Shown here piece by piece: positions 1 to 11,639 of a DNA stretch of 64,000 nucleotides (position 1 is its first letter; the number at the start of each line of letters is the position of its first letter). Under the pieces are notes generated by a model. It was given only the letters and a program-made list of their open reading frames with translations, was not told the DNA's origin and made no database searches. This stretch comes from Lasiosphaeris hirsuta (taxonomy: Eukaryota > Ascomycota > Sordariomycetes > Sordariales > Lasiosphaeriaceae): contig JAUKUA010000001.1 in NCBI GenBank assembly GCA_030549175.1, positions 930,001 through 994,000 on the forward strand. The letters run 5' to 3'. The position numbers and the translations under genes are program-made.

Positions 1-2511
1 GCTTGCCTCGACTCTCGGTGCGGTGATATGTCCCCGAGGCAAGAGCTTCCGAGCCTCATAGCACCAAACCCAGTGGCTACGGCTTGACTTGCATCCCTTA
101 TTGCGGCGTAAATAAGCATTAGCCTATGTTTGAGGTCCAGTATTTGTCGCGGCTCACAAATTTGCATCGCCGAAGTAGCCCTTCCAAAGTCTTAGATGGA
201 CACTCGGGATGCTCACCTACACGGTGTAAGCAGCACCCGTTGTCTAACCGGGATCACGTTAGAAACCAGGACTGTGCTAGCGATTAAGGAGTGACAGCGA
301 TCTCGATGAACCATGGACGCGTCCGAGGCTACCATAGATCATCACACGTCTCCCGGCATGTTCCCGTGTCCTTGTTACGATAACAGATCTTGCGCATATG
401 GTGTTGCCTAAGGATCCCCGAATCATACTGTAGTAGATGCTTCGAGATGAGCTGATATCGGTTGCTTGTCAAACAATCCCGCGCCAAGCTCATACGTGGC
501 GGTCATTATGTCCGCCGCGCACTAATGTGCAACACGAATGCCAAATAATAAGCTTCGCTGCCAACTGGGTCTGAGTATTTTCACCAGTGTTACCGTTGTT
601 GGCTAACGAGCTGAACGCAGTCATCAAACTTGCTCCATATACAATGCTACGGTTCGCTCAGTTATCCTTGCTTGCTAGTTTGAGTAAATTGGCACGTCGA
701 ATCAACTCGACCAAGCTCCCGCTCGCCTCCGAAGAGTAGACAGAAGCACATCTGCCCATCGGCGTCCTCCTCGGGCCGAACGGGCCGGTACAAAAGGCAT
801 GAAACTCTGGGCCGTCTCGGGATTCTCGGGCATCGGAGTATGTATATAATAGAGTAAGCAGGGTCTACTTGAGACGACTCAAGAGATATGCCTCGAAGTA
901 CCAACCAGTAAAGCTACTAGAGGTTAGTAACCTCGCCCTGTTTTGACTCGGAAGTGTATCAAAAAGGATATACAACGTGATGACTATGAGGCACAAACAC
1001 GAGCCAACACGATGAGGAAGTATATATCGTGCAGATCTCAGTCCTTTCGAAGCACTTATCTAACTACCATCGTTCCAAATACCAGCCACTTATAGTCTAA
1101 CCAGGGATTACCTACACAATGCCGAAGAACCAATCGAAGATCTCAACCTTCCCCCTTCCCTGGGCAAGGAGACCGGTATCACAAACCGCGTCACTGACTA
1201 CTTTCTTGCAGACCCAACCTTCAAGTAGGACGTCTCCGAAGAGCCCAATAATCCGACTTCTGGAGCCGTAGTCTTTATCCTGTTACCTACTCGTGCTTTT
1301 TTTTAGGTCGGTGAGATAGAAACAGGTTTGCCCATCTCTCCCGTAATTATACACCTGTGGATTCAAGCCACCCCTTGTGTGTTCTCAATCTTTCTCTTCT
1401 GTTGCTATTTAAGTAATCTGTTAGTTAGTTTTCCACATCTCACGCCACAAAAGGGTACATCAACCGCATTTTCCTATTTTTCTCGGTAACCAGAGCTTCG
1501 TATCATACATGCATTTGTAGAAGCTATGCGATGTAGAAACACAATGGAGAAATACCATCATTAACCCCCAGAGAAAAATGAAGCTGCTGGCAAACTTCGG
1601 GGGCTTGGGGCCCATCGATGTCACCACAAGCCTCGGTTTTGGTCGACACTACCGTACCTAGGTAATCTAAGTCCCATGCAATGTGGGGATGTGTTGAGGG
1701 ATACATTTATTCTATCTAACCACTTGATTCCTACCCAGCTTCCACCACGGATCGTGTTTTCATGTTACTCGCAACAACACCTACTAGGCATGGCAGCTAG
1801 TGTGCTCCAGCAGTACCCTTTTGTTGCTGAAATTGATTGTAATAGCCTCCACGTCACGCTTAGTATCACATGGCAGAACAAGTTGACGCCACAGAAGGAA
1901 AAGGCCCATGGCACACAAATGGGGTGACGGAAGCCCACACAGGATTATCATTTCATGATTCTCATACCTCATTTCTTCTCACCTCATGCCCAGCAGTTGT
2001 CAAGCTTCCGAAATATACACCGCCCTAAATCTCCTCCGCCAACCCACACAAGCGCATCCAAAGTTGTCAAAATACACCCTCCCCGACATCCCAACTCCAT
2101 GCAGTACACAAAGTCTATGCTTCGCCCTTGGAACGGAGAACAAATAACAAAGATAACAAACAAAAAAAATGCTTGCGCCACCAGTATCTTGCTTTCGGTT
2201 CTCCCAGCGTTGTTCACGCAGAAAACAAGTCGAATGAGGATGCAAAGCCGACTTGCCGGCCAGGGCAAAAGCGAAATGATCATCATATCAATATGCAAGG
2301 GTCGTAAGAGGAAGAAAATCCATCGTCCAGGACCTGATCCAAGCCGAGGCCATTTTCCATCCTTTTGTCCACCGCTGTCGAGGGTGATCCAAAGAGTGAG
2401 CTCTCTCCAAATTCTCCATAGTCTTGTTTTGGTTTGGTTCGGGTCTTCATCATCGTTCCGTCATGTCATCAAAGGGATCGTCGGCCAGCCTTGACTCGCC
2501 AGAGGTTTTTT
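1..2511. other. Gene-poor left edge, no recognised gene
   Basis: I see no convincing protein gene, tRNA or complete mobile element here. Open frames are short and look like chance frames. A stretch near 1140-1215 reads as a short peptide ending LADPTFK and then stops; it could be the end of a decayed gene, but nothing identifies it. The last few hundred bases are probably the 3' untranslated and termination region of the leftward Ras gene. Confidence 0.5.
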
Positions 2512-3640
2512 TTATACAACCACGCACCGGCTCTCCCTGCCACTTCTCTTCCTCCTCCGCTTCCGCTTGGAGGATGAGGGGTCTTCGGCCTTTTGGTAGT
2601 AAATATCATGTGTGTCATCATGAGCGTCATCCCGTCGAAGCATCTGTCGGCAGAGGTCTACAAAAACCTCGTCGACGTTAACTGGCGAGTAAACACTGTC
2701 AGCAATGGGGTAGCAGGCGAGGGGCTGGATGACCGTACCCCGCGTCCTAGCACTGGCCTCGTAATATGGAGCTTGCCACCGCTGAGAGAGGGAGAAGGCT
2801 CTGGCACGATCAACAACACGTTGGTCGACTAGGTCGGCCTTGTTCCCGACAATGACGATGGGTACATTCTCGTCATCTTTAATGCGAATGATCTCCTCGC
2901 GCAGGGTGGCGAGCTCCTCGAGAGAGGTCCGAGAGGTGATACTGAAGACGAGGAGAAAGCCTTGGCCAGTCTTCATGTAGAGATCTCGCATAGCAACTGA
3001 ATGGTGGTGTGAGTCGTGGTTCCAATTGGACTGAGCCGGTTGGCACTCACCAAATTGCTCTGTGCCGGCCGTATCGAGGCTACATGCTGAGGTTAGAAGC
3101 CGGACTTGTCTCAGAAGGCACGCGAAGCCTTACATCTCTAGCATCACTTGCCGCCCCTGAACACGCCGTGTCAGCCAATGCCATGAAGGTAGTCATACAG
3201 AAGGCGGACATACATCGACAGAGACCTGTGTCCTGTATGAGTCCTCAATGGTGGGATCATAGCTCTCAATCCATTGGTTGTGCACAAACTGGGCTGTTTG
3301 CAAGAGTGGCCATCAACATTAAGGGGCTCAGGGGTAGCCGAGCAGGGATGGGGAGCCATACCGGTCAAACAACTTTTGCCGACACCACCTTAAGTAAGCA
3401 AGTCGTCATGTCAGCAGATGAAGCATGTGATGCCGACGTCTTGGCATGGGAAGGGGCACTCTTTTTGGATTTTGATCATAGGAGTGAAAGAGTAATAATA
3501 ATACAGAGTAACAAACCTGTTCCCAAAACGACCACATGATATTCACGGCTGCGTGAGAATTAGCACTTGGATATTTTGAGAGAGAGAGTCCTTGATGAGA
3601 CGGGTGCTCACGAAGGCTGGTAGCCGTATCTTGACGGCAT
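2512..3640 (-). CDS. Rap/Rsr1-type Ras small GTPase (KREV-1-like)
   Basis: Small GTPase of 215 aa, probably acting at the plasma membrane in polarity signalling, as Rsr1/Bud1 and Rap1 do. Eight exons (on the minus strand): 3612-3640, 3517-3548, 3362-3388, 3214-3293, 3134-3156, 3051-3079, 2739-2996 and 2512-2681, 648 nt in total. Visible motifs are the P-loop GTGGVGKS (residues 19-26), the switch I effector loop YDPTIEDSY (about 41-49), the G3 box DTAGTEQF (66-73), NKAD (125-128) and EASAR (153-157). A basic tail KRKRRRKR is followed by the prenylation box CVVV. Thr stands where classical Ras has Gln61, as in Rap1, and AMRDLYMK is also Rap/Rsr1-like. The first exon is inferred from ATG plus a GTGAGC donor. 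Five exons are shorter than 35 nt. The Rap/Rsr1 assignment is firm; the in vivo role is inferred from the family. Confidence 0.93.
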
Positions 3641-6600
3641 GGTCACTGGATCTGGCCTGCTTCCTAGAGCAGGTCACACGTCCTATCGGGGATCTCGGCC
3701 TCTTCGTAAATTCGCCCGTCTTTTCGTCCTTCAGCGGGGACTTGCAGCTCTAACTCCTCACGGGACGCAGAGATGGCGGGTGCGGCGGTCTCAAACTGAG
3801 GACCACCACATGCAGCAATCAGCCAGCGATGGCCAGTGATGGCCAGAATTTCACAGGGCAAAGATGATATAAAACAGTGGGACAGGAAGAGATAAAGAGT
3901 CTGCTCCTTGTCGGGGAATTTTTTTCCCTCTTGAGCAAGACGAGCGTTGTTTTTTTTGGGGGGGGGGGGGGGTTCCTAGATAGATTTGGGGGCTTGCAGC
4001 GGGGGGAAGGCGGGATGTGCAGTTGCTGCGGTCGGTGTGGTCTAGTGTAGGCCACTGATGGAACGAGGGGCAGTTGCACAGCGGAGGGGCACCCAGCAGG
4101 GTTCCTCGAGAAGCAAGACAAGGCAACCCAAAAGTAGGAAAGGCGGCCAGCAAGGTCTTGTTGTATTGAAATGGAGCGAGATCTCGGATCGACAGGGTTT
4201 GGGAAAAGTCGGAGGGTATAAGCGGCGGGATAAGACAGGTGGTGCAGAAAGGGTTATTGGCTGGCGCTGTGGAAAAGAAGGTCGCCGCTGGTCAATGGCT
4301 GATGCGAAAGGGGGAAATAGACGCCGGCCGTCGCTAAGTCGAGCGAATCCGGAACGCCGGTGCTGTTGTGCGTGATGGGAGGGATCTTGATGGAGCCGCG
4401 GGAAGGGGGCGAGGCCAGGTATTTAGTAATGTATAGCAAAGTAGTAGCAAGTCGGATGTGTCCACGAGTGGCCAGGGTATTTGTATGTGCTAATTGTGTG
4501 TAGTATGTGCCATGTAAGAGAAACCTGCGCGGTAGCTGGGTAGCAGGTAGGCCTTTATCTTGTCTTGCATGTCCCCTTTCGCTCGCCTTGCGCATGGTAT
4601 ATCCGCATTGGATATCTTAATGCAGCAGATATCCCCCGCCGCCGGGGAGATCCCGACGAGAGAGTCGTGGATCGTGGGGTTCGAGCGATGGAAGGGAAGC
4701 TGAGGCGATGGATGGCATAACCGATGCGCAACCTCAAGCCAACCTTCTTGGGTCCTAAGGGGGTCACGGCAGCACAGACAAGTGGCCGACAGAAAGACAG
4801 ACAGACAGACGGTGGCGCGGATCTGAGCTGTCTCGAGGGTCTGGCATCTGTCTGTTTTGCCTTTTCTTTTCTCGGCGTCGAATTGGTCGACTTGAGCTCT
4901 CGTGCAGACGGGCGCAGGCTGCAACTGGGCAGCTCGCCCAGTGTGTTCAAGTGAACGGCGACCTCAGTGACCCTGCGTGGACATGCAAGGACATGCAAGG
5001 CTAAAAGAACGGACCAACTGGGGCTATCAAGGGCTGTCGATGGTCGGAAGGAACCAGTCATCTGCAGAGCGTTGCTTCCCCGGGCCGGGCGTTGCTGATG
5101 GAGGGGCACACACGATTTTTTTTGGAGGGGCCCTGGGGGTACCTAATTGCACCCGTGAGTCCAACCAAGCTCGTCAAAATCCCAGCGTCACCCGTGTGTC
5201 TCCTCCTTTGCTGCCTCTCAGCCAACCAACGACGGCGGTCACCTCTCCAGATGCACCTAGATGCACCAGATGCACGAAAATGCCAAGAGTCACTGGCACA
5301 TTGGCACACAAGCCTCTCGCCAGTCATCAATCGACCGTCGCTCAGTCAGACAGGCAAGGAACGGGACTTTGGACAGCCAGGCACAGGAACCGGAACCAGA
5401 CAGGCACAGGCACACAGGCACACAAGCCGCAGGCACACAGGGTACAGATTACGGATTGCAGGGTGCGCAATGGCTGCTGTACGCCACCGGCTTCGACGCC
5501 TCAATGCCTTGCCCTCCGTAGACGTCAGGCGACTGTGTCCGGCTGCTTAGCTCGGAACCCGGAGTATCTTCCTTCACACGTCGAATCCACCCCATTCGCT
5601 GGTCCAGAAACCTGGGACGCTGCTGCCCCAGTCCGCCCACCTTGCAAGCCTGGGTTTCAACGTTGGAGCCGTCTACTAGCAAGTCGTTCTACACCGGTCG
5701 CCCAGACTATCTAGTCCGCTGCCTTGGCTCCTAACAAGAGTTTCGCCTACCTATCCTCCGCATGGCAGCGTGTCCGAGTATAACACTACCAAAAGCGTGA
5801 TACTTTTGTTACGCGCGTCATGGCCCTCCGTTGCAAGACTCCGTTGAACGATAGCCGGCAGAAAAAGGAACAAAAACCAAGACAGCAGGGCTCGCCGGCC
5901 GTTTGGCCAGCAGCAAGAGATCGACAAGGCAGCCTCGGATCTCAACGCTCCATGGGTATGTGCATGCATTGCCTAAGGTGTTCGCCGTGACTCCAATCCC
6001 CAACCAGTTCAGCGAGTTTGGGACAGTTCGTGGCGTCGCTCCTGGGGAAACCGAGCACAGCGAACAAAAGGCACTTGGACACTCGAGGGTTGGGCATCAC
6101 AGGCTCTCGTTGGCCATGTTACGCCGCAGCTCGTATCTTGTGCATTCGCCCTCTTTTGCAGCTTCTTCCGACTGGACAGCTAAACATAGGTTATCCGTCG
6201 TCTCTCCTATCGTAGTATTGTTGCATCGTGACATCGCGACAAGAGGGTGCGCGGCTCAGGGGTTGGTGGGTGAATGGCCCGTGCCCTGGGGCTAAGCTGA
6301 CCTCAAACTGAGAGGGAGCTCAGTCGAACCCTATGGTTTTTGGTCAAGGCCCTTTTTTCCCCGTCCATCTAGTTGTCTCTCCCGCTGCCAAGACTACACG
6401 CACTGCTGTTTTCCCTTGGGCCTTGCTGTATAGGATGCCCTTGCTAGCTGAGACTTACATGATATTTCACAATCATGACACATACATCATCTGGTCATTG
6501 CGGTGTCAGTGGCGTCCTAGGAACCAAAACCCCGGGTCTCGTTCACGGCCTTGCGAGGGGGCGAGGGATCCAGCTACCGGCAGTGCGGATGACGGAACAC

Positions 6601-7334
6601 AACGAATTTTCTCTAAACCGAGCTCGCTTACACGTAGATCAGGTTCGCCTTTCGGCGATACTAGTTAAATTTATGGACCAGCAGGTGTTCACGCTATAGC
6701 GTCCGGGGGGGCGATAAGCTCGTCTCGTCTTACTCCCGGGCACCAGTAGGGGCTGGCCTATGTCTTTCGGCAACCAACCTGGTTCGACGTTTCCGTGCGG
6801 ATCTCGATGTTCAACGCGGTTCACCAAGCCAGCGGGACGAACACGTCAAGGACCAACAAGAGAGACCGAGATGTGCGCTTGCCAAAGCTTGGATAGCGAG
6901 TTCATGATGGACCGGCTGCTTCGGCCTCTTGAAACCTCCTTTCGGACCTTGTAGTACACTTGACAATTGTCCACTAATCCTCGGCTGTTTTGTGACATTA
7001 TATATCTACAGATGATGGAAACGATGTGGTTGATGTCTAACAACATGTATCACAGGCATGCCCACGGGGCCGTCACTGTTAAGCTTACCTTCCATCCCCC
7101 CCCCCCCCCTTGTGCTATGTATGATGTTTGTGGGTCTTGTTGTCTCGGAAGTCGAGGCGCAAGAAAGTCTTGACCACTGTTCTCTCAAATGATTCCCCTA
7201 AGTTGGCCCACCAGTCATAGATCTCGTCATCATCGCAACTACTCCCCAGTGGCTAACTAATATCCAACTACTACTAGTCTATTATATAACCCACCTGCCA
7301 CCACCCCCTTATCACCGCGTCACTAGCTCACAGT
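3641..7334. other. Intergenic region with simple repeats
   Basis: There is no gene I can support in these 3.7 kb. The region holds a T8G15 homopolymer junction at 3950-3972, a short GACA repeat near 4793-4811, purine/CA-rich degenerate repeats of the type CAGGCACA at about 5385-5445, and a C-run near 7098-7110. A possible GTATGT...CCAG intron at 5956-6007 sits between frames that look weakly coding, but no convincing start or homology supports a gene. Part of this region is presumably the promoter of the Ras gene. Confidence 0.45.
3950..3972. repeat. T8-G15 homopolymer junction
   Basis: Eight T are followed directly by fifteen G on the plus strand, upstream of the Ras gene. Such a G run can form G-quadruplex-like structures and is prone to sequencing and replication slippage, so the exact length may be unreliable. 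Confidence 0.9.
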
Positions 7335-8881
7335 CTAACCCTCCTCCTCCTTCCCCCGGCCAACAGGTATCTCCCCATCTCCCATGTCTGTCTCGGATCC
7401 AGCTACCACAACAGCTGCGTTAATGTCGCCATCAGCCCGCTCAACATTCCCCATCTGTGCTTCCCTCTCCCGTCGGCTCTTCCGCTCGGCCCACTTGAAT
7501 GGAATCCCCTGCGCTTCATGTTCGGCCATGGTGTCGTCGAAGGTCTTGCCATCGGCTGCCGCCGCCTTACGCAGTTTGCGGGTGCGCAGGAGCCAGATGA
7601 GGTGAGAGACAAAGATGCCGAGTTCGAGGCAGGCACTGCGTCTTGGTTAGATATGGTGGGGTAGAAAGGTGGATTAGGGGAGGGCACACCAGAGGATGTA
7701 GAGGACGCCGCCGAGGACATCAAAGGTGAGTTGGGCGACTTGGGTTTGTTAGTTTCTACTGAATTATGTGGAGGAGGGTTGGTGGGACTTGCCGAGAGCC
7801 ATGAGACTGAAGACGGCACCGAGCCAGTCCATTGTGAGGAAGATCTTGAACTATTAGCCATGAAGACTGTTGGTTATGGGGTGGATGGGTGGTGAGTACC
7901 CAATTTATGCCGATCACGCGGCCGCGACGTTTCCAGATCTCGCCATATGGCGGGAGAAGTCCCACAGCGAGCAGGATGGCTGCTACAATGCCGACTATGA
8001 GCATCGGAGTTTCGTTTCCGCGATCGTAGACGGGCTTTGAAGGGTGAGTTGCGGGTCTTTGTGGTGAGTTATAGACGTGTTGGGGTTTACCTTGAGCGTT
8101 AAGATTAAGGCTGCCTCGATACCTCCAAAGATAATGATTATAGCGGCGCCTAGAAGAGATGCCTTCCATGTTGCCCAGTTTCTGTGTGAGGTGTTGGAAT
8201 CGGTACACTAGGTCAAAGGAAGGTCTTATGAGACTTACTCATGGTACATCAATGTCTGAACCCACCCGACAAGGCAGAGGACCAGAAAGACGTGTGGTTG
8301 GACTTGGAGCGGGATATTGAAGTTTTGTACGATTGCGTATACTCCAAACGGTACGCCGCCTGAGCGGTTGTTCAGTTTTTGGATCTTGAGATTCCTTGTC
8401 TAGGAGGAGTGAGCCACTTACAGAGAGCCCATAGAAACATCATTGTCCCCGGCAGTCCATCGGTCTTCTTCGTCCGCCAATTTGTCCATACTTGGGGAAT
8501 CAGCTGAGGAAATGTTAGTATGGTGAATGGGAGTACATTTCGGAGTGTTTTGGGTACGAACTTGGACACACCAGAATCTGTAGGCCAAATATCAACACTT
8601 TTAGTTCTCTGTGGCTAAGGGTAGGAACGCTTACACTAGCAGACAGATTTAGCAAGTCTCCAGAATCTTTGGTATTCTGTTTAAAGAGGTTCTTACCAGT
8701 GCCAATTGTCTATAAGCAACATGTCCGTGTTAGGATTGTGATTGTGCTGCAAGGGACAAATATGCAGAGGTCACTTACGCCGAGCACGTTGGCCGCCTGC
8801 GAGGGTAGTATTGTAAGTACAAGATCGCACAATTCTGCGGAAAGGGGCACATACTACGGGGATCTCTGTTTGCGGTGCCAT
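7335..8881 (-). CDS. PQ-loop repeat membrane protein
   Basis: Multi-pass PQ-loop protein of 303 aa, in the broad family of cystinosin/Ypq-type lysosomal or vacuolar transporters; its substrate is unknown. Twelve exons, given in coding order with descending coordinates: 8855-8881, 8779-8796, 8697-8709, a single base at 8635, 8562-8577, 8422-8503, 8239-8359, 8091-8181, 7900-8034, 7793-7850, 7690-7738 and 7335-7635. They total 912 nt, divisible by three. The first PQ loop reads FWCVQLIPQVWTNW (about residues 21-34). The second, GLLPPYGEIWKRRG, lies near the middle and has PP instead of PQ. Several hydrophobic helices follow, then a charged cytoplasmic tail. The start is ATG in MAPQTEIPV, the first in-frame Met. 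The intron after MAL uses a GC donor. Family assignment is firm; the microexon is an inference from frame and motif. Confidence 0.9.
7739..7792 (-). other. GC-AG intron in the PQ-loop gene
   Basis: The exon ends ATGGCTCTCG and is followed by GCAAGTCC, the usual GC-donor consensus; the acceptor is CCCAAG. Removing these 54 nt joins MAL to VAQLTFDVLGG in frame. No GT donor nearby keeps both the frame and the conserved sequence. Confidence 0.8.
8635..8635 (-). other. Predicted one-nucleotide microexon (T)
   Basis: Read on the minus strand, the base is flanked by GTCTGCTAG on the left and GTAAGCG on the right. The upstream intron (8636-8696, 61 nt) begins GTAAGA and has a TGCTAAAT branch-like site. 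The downstream intron (8578-8634, 57 nt) begins GTAAGC, has AACTAAAA and ends CTACAG. Joining G+T+A makes a Val codon and gives GTVFWCVQLIPQ. Without this base the next exon reads out of frame, and the CAA|CTGATT junction then gives a stop (AAC TGA). Confidence 0.72.
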
Positions 8882-10113
8882 GATGTGCCACGAACCTGCA
8901 GCCACCCGAGGTGAGACTTCGCTCCAACCGCTTTGCGCAACGGATTGATAGCGAATACGGGGCACCTACGTCAATCCGAATCCGTATCATGAACAGCTCG
9001 AATGGGAAAACATGCACCACGAAATGCATGTTGGGGATAAAGAGCAAAATACGCCGAGGACGGCTTTTCTTGTCGACGCATCATTCTCATCCTATGTGGA
9101 GAGCACACAGTGAGAATAACTCTAGATAATGGACATTTGCCCTCCAAGAGGGGCAATCGATGACTAAAAATGGCTTCGAGAAGCATAGTTTGGTTGGCTT
9201 GCCTTATCGGTTTGGGGGGCATTCTCTCATCACCCTGCATGCTATTCCCAATTGAATGGGCGTACCTCGGCCTGCCAAGGTCACAAGTCCCGTCCCGTCG
9301 CTCCTCCCACTTGCCGGCCCGGAGCGGCGGGGGTAGGCGCGCAGGCAAAAATTGCTTGGTTTCCGGGCTGATGACGTGACATGGCCAAATCCAGGCTTGT
9401 GGGAATAGCACAGAATACAATGAAGACAACGGAGACCTAGGTCTAAGTACGGCCATTAAGATAGAGTGAGTCTTGATCGAGATTCTCAGCTTGGGTTGCA
9501 CAGGTCTGAACCTTTCCAAAAAGGCACACAACGTACAGACCTTCAGCCCGCGTGCCTTTTAATATTGGGCTAAACGGCTATCTGCCCCTGTAGCAAACAA
9601 CGAGTTGGGAAATTACTATTCAACTTGAATGCAGTGGGAGATAAATCACTATATGATAACAAAGCAGTATGCTGTTGCTGTTTGGTTGCTCCTGCTTAAG
9701 TCAGCAGTTTTTCGCTAATCATTGGCGCACTGTGCAAGCTTTTGAGCTGGGCGCTGACCGCTGTTTCCTCAAAATGCGGTGCTGGAGCCTGAAGACGGAC
9801 AGTGCCCAATATGTACAGGAGAAGCTAGCACTGTTACTTCCAGAATTTTTCAAGGTTCATGGAAACGAAGCACGACCCTTCCCATGCCGATTTCCACGGC
9901 AAGCACTGTTTTCATTTCCCGGAAGAAAACATCACTTGCTGAGCGGCGTCATATTTAAGCATCGCTGCTTCCATTTTTGGGTCGTATTGCCCCCACTCAA
10001 ACTCTATGGGCTTGCATCCCAGATTCCTGAAGTAGCCGTCAAGTGCGATCACTAGATCGGAAGGGGACTTCGGATACCGTGACAACCGTCACCAAAGGGG
10101 AGGGAAGTCAAAG
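8882..10113. other. Divergent intergenic region
   Basis: This 1.2 kb spacer lies between the leftward PQ-loop gene and the rightward CMS1 gene and should contain both promoters. An unspliced frame at 9669-10055 (128 codons, ATG start, hydrophobic N-terminus) resembles nothing I know and is probably chance. Confidence 0.5.
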
Positions 10114-11060
10114 ATGGCAGGTTTGACCAAAAAACCCGCTAAAATGGCCCCTGAGGGACAGGCTAAGAAGAGGAAATCAGCGGAAGACGGCGGTGCACGC
10201 AAGAAGCGGAAGAAGCAAATGCGTGAGGATGAGGGCGACCTCGATGTCGAGGTTGGCCTGAACAAAGGTTTCGAACGCATGGACGGCCAACTACTTGCCG
10301 ACCACATCGCGCAGAAGACGACTCGTTTTGGGGCAGATTTGAGCCCAATCGAGCTTTCTGATTTGTACATTTCGGGTAAGGAAGACCAACCGGCTTTTTA
10401 CGAGGGAATGCAAGACCACTGACTGGAGCATAGCCAATGCCATCAAGGATACCACATCCTGGGAGAGACCGCGATCGCTGGACAACCTGCCCGATTTTCT
10501 TGAGTCCTTCTCTGAGGATTGGAACAGGCTTCGGTCGGCTCCCAAGGTGAATGGGTCACCGCACACCATCATCGTGGCGGGAGCTGGCCTCCGTGCTGCC
10601 GATCTGGTCAGGGCCGTCAGGAAATACCAGACCAAGGGAAGCACCATAGGGAAGCTGGTAAGTTACAGTTAGGGTGAGGCGTTCAGGGGCACAGTTCTGA
10701 CCTAAGTATTAGTTTGCCAAACATTTCAAGCTTGAGGAACAGGTCGCTTTCCTTGAGAAGACCCGCACAGGTATCGCGGTCGGTACACCACAGCGTCTGA
10801 TCGACCTACTTGAAAATGGTAAGATGGATGTGATTTTTGCAAAGGAAGCCGCTTGCTAACCTAAACTTCAAGGAGCCTTATCCATCGCTAACTTGAAGAG
10901 GGTAGTGGTCGACGCATCGCATATCGACCAGAAGAAGCGGGGCATCACAGACATGAGAGAGACTATGATGCCACTTGTGAAACTTCTTTCCAGAAAGGAG
11001 TTGAAGGAAAAGTTCACGACGTCGGATCAGTCTCAGGTGGCTGAATTGATTTTTTATTGA
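10114..11060 (+). CDS. CMS1: CMS1-like ribosome biogenesis protein
   Basis: Nucleolar protein of 259 aa. The CMS1 family is associated with 90S pre-ribosome (small subunit) assembly. Four exons: 10114-10375, 10434-10657, 10713-10818 and 10873-11060, 780 nt in total. The N-terminus carries basic nuclear or nucleolar stretches (AKKRKS, RKKRKKQ). The core looks like a degenerate DEAD-box fold: SPHTIIVAGAGLRAADLVRA, then TGIAVGTPQRLIDLLENGAL, and VVVDASHIDQKKRGI where a helicase would have its DEAD box. The normal ATPase motifs are absent, as expected for this family. The protein ends in a short hydrophobic LIFY. The GTGGCT just before the end could in principle be a donor for a further exon, but the in-frame stop gives a family-like length. 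Confidence 0.88.
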
Positions 11061-11639
11061 GCAAATTCAGTTTCCGAGATATCCATCATGAGCATATCTT
11101 TTACCCCCTGCCATTTTTCTTAACGACTGCACTTTGCGAGGTTTATCAAAACCCCTCGATGGGATCGTCGAATTGCAAAGCATTGGGTACTCTCGAGAAG
11201 GTGCTTACGTCAATCTGAATTGCTGTCAGGGAGGCACTGTACCGAATTCTGATCTCAAGACGGGGGAAGGCTCGATCTGTAGTGGAAGGCGTGGATTCAG
11301 CTATGCCCCTGAATATGACCGCAGTGAGCACTTGCCACAGGCTCGACATCTGTGACGTCCGGCCCGCCTATCTCGTTCCTGCTTCTAGTTTGGCACTTGC
11401 TCCCAACGGCTTTGTCAGAAATCTCAGATCGTATTTCAACACCTCTCGCTGCAAAGTTTCCTTTCTTCTCTTCCATAGCCATCCATCATCACCCATCACC
11501 ACCGATCTTTTTTGGACGTCACTCTTTTTTGGATTAGAAACCCAAACTCATTTCACGTCAGTCGTTTGACACTCTTTTTGGAGATCATATCTTTGCTTGC
11601 AACCCTCCAGGCGGCCATCAACGGCCTCGCTTCTTCGCC
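11061..11639. other. Spacer between CMS1 and CFEM genes
   Basis: No gene is seen in these 579 bases. The last 150 bases are pyrimidine-rich (CATCATCACCCATCACC-type), which is common in promoters and 5' untranslated regions of fungal genes. Confidence 0.55.

Noticed and set aside
5820..6295. Possible two-exon gene with a GTATGT...CCAG intron at 5956-6007
   Set aside because: Frames on either side look partly coding, but different frames compete, the branch site is poor and no start fits well.
8641..8676. Longer alternative exon in place of the one-base exon
   Set aside because: Using the AAACAG acceptor would make the preceding intron only about 20 nt and creates TAA at the next junction, so it fails both by size and by frame.
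9669..10055. 128-codon ATG frame upstream of CMS1
   Set aside because: No domain, no splice signals and no recognisable relatives; it lies in the divergent promoter region. Kept only as a remark.
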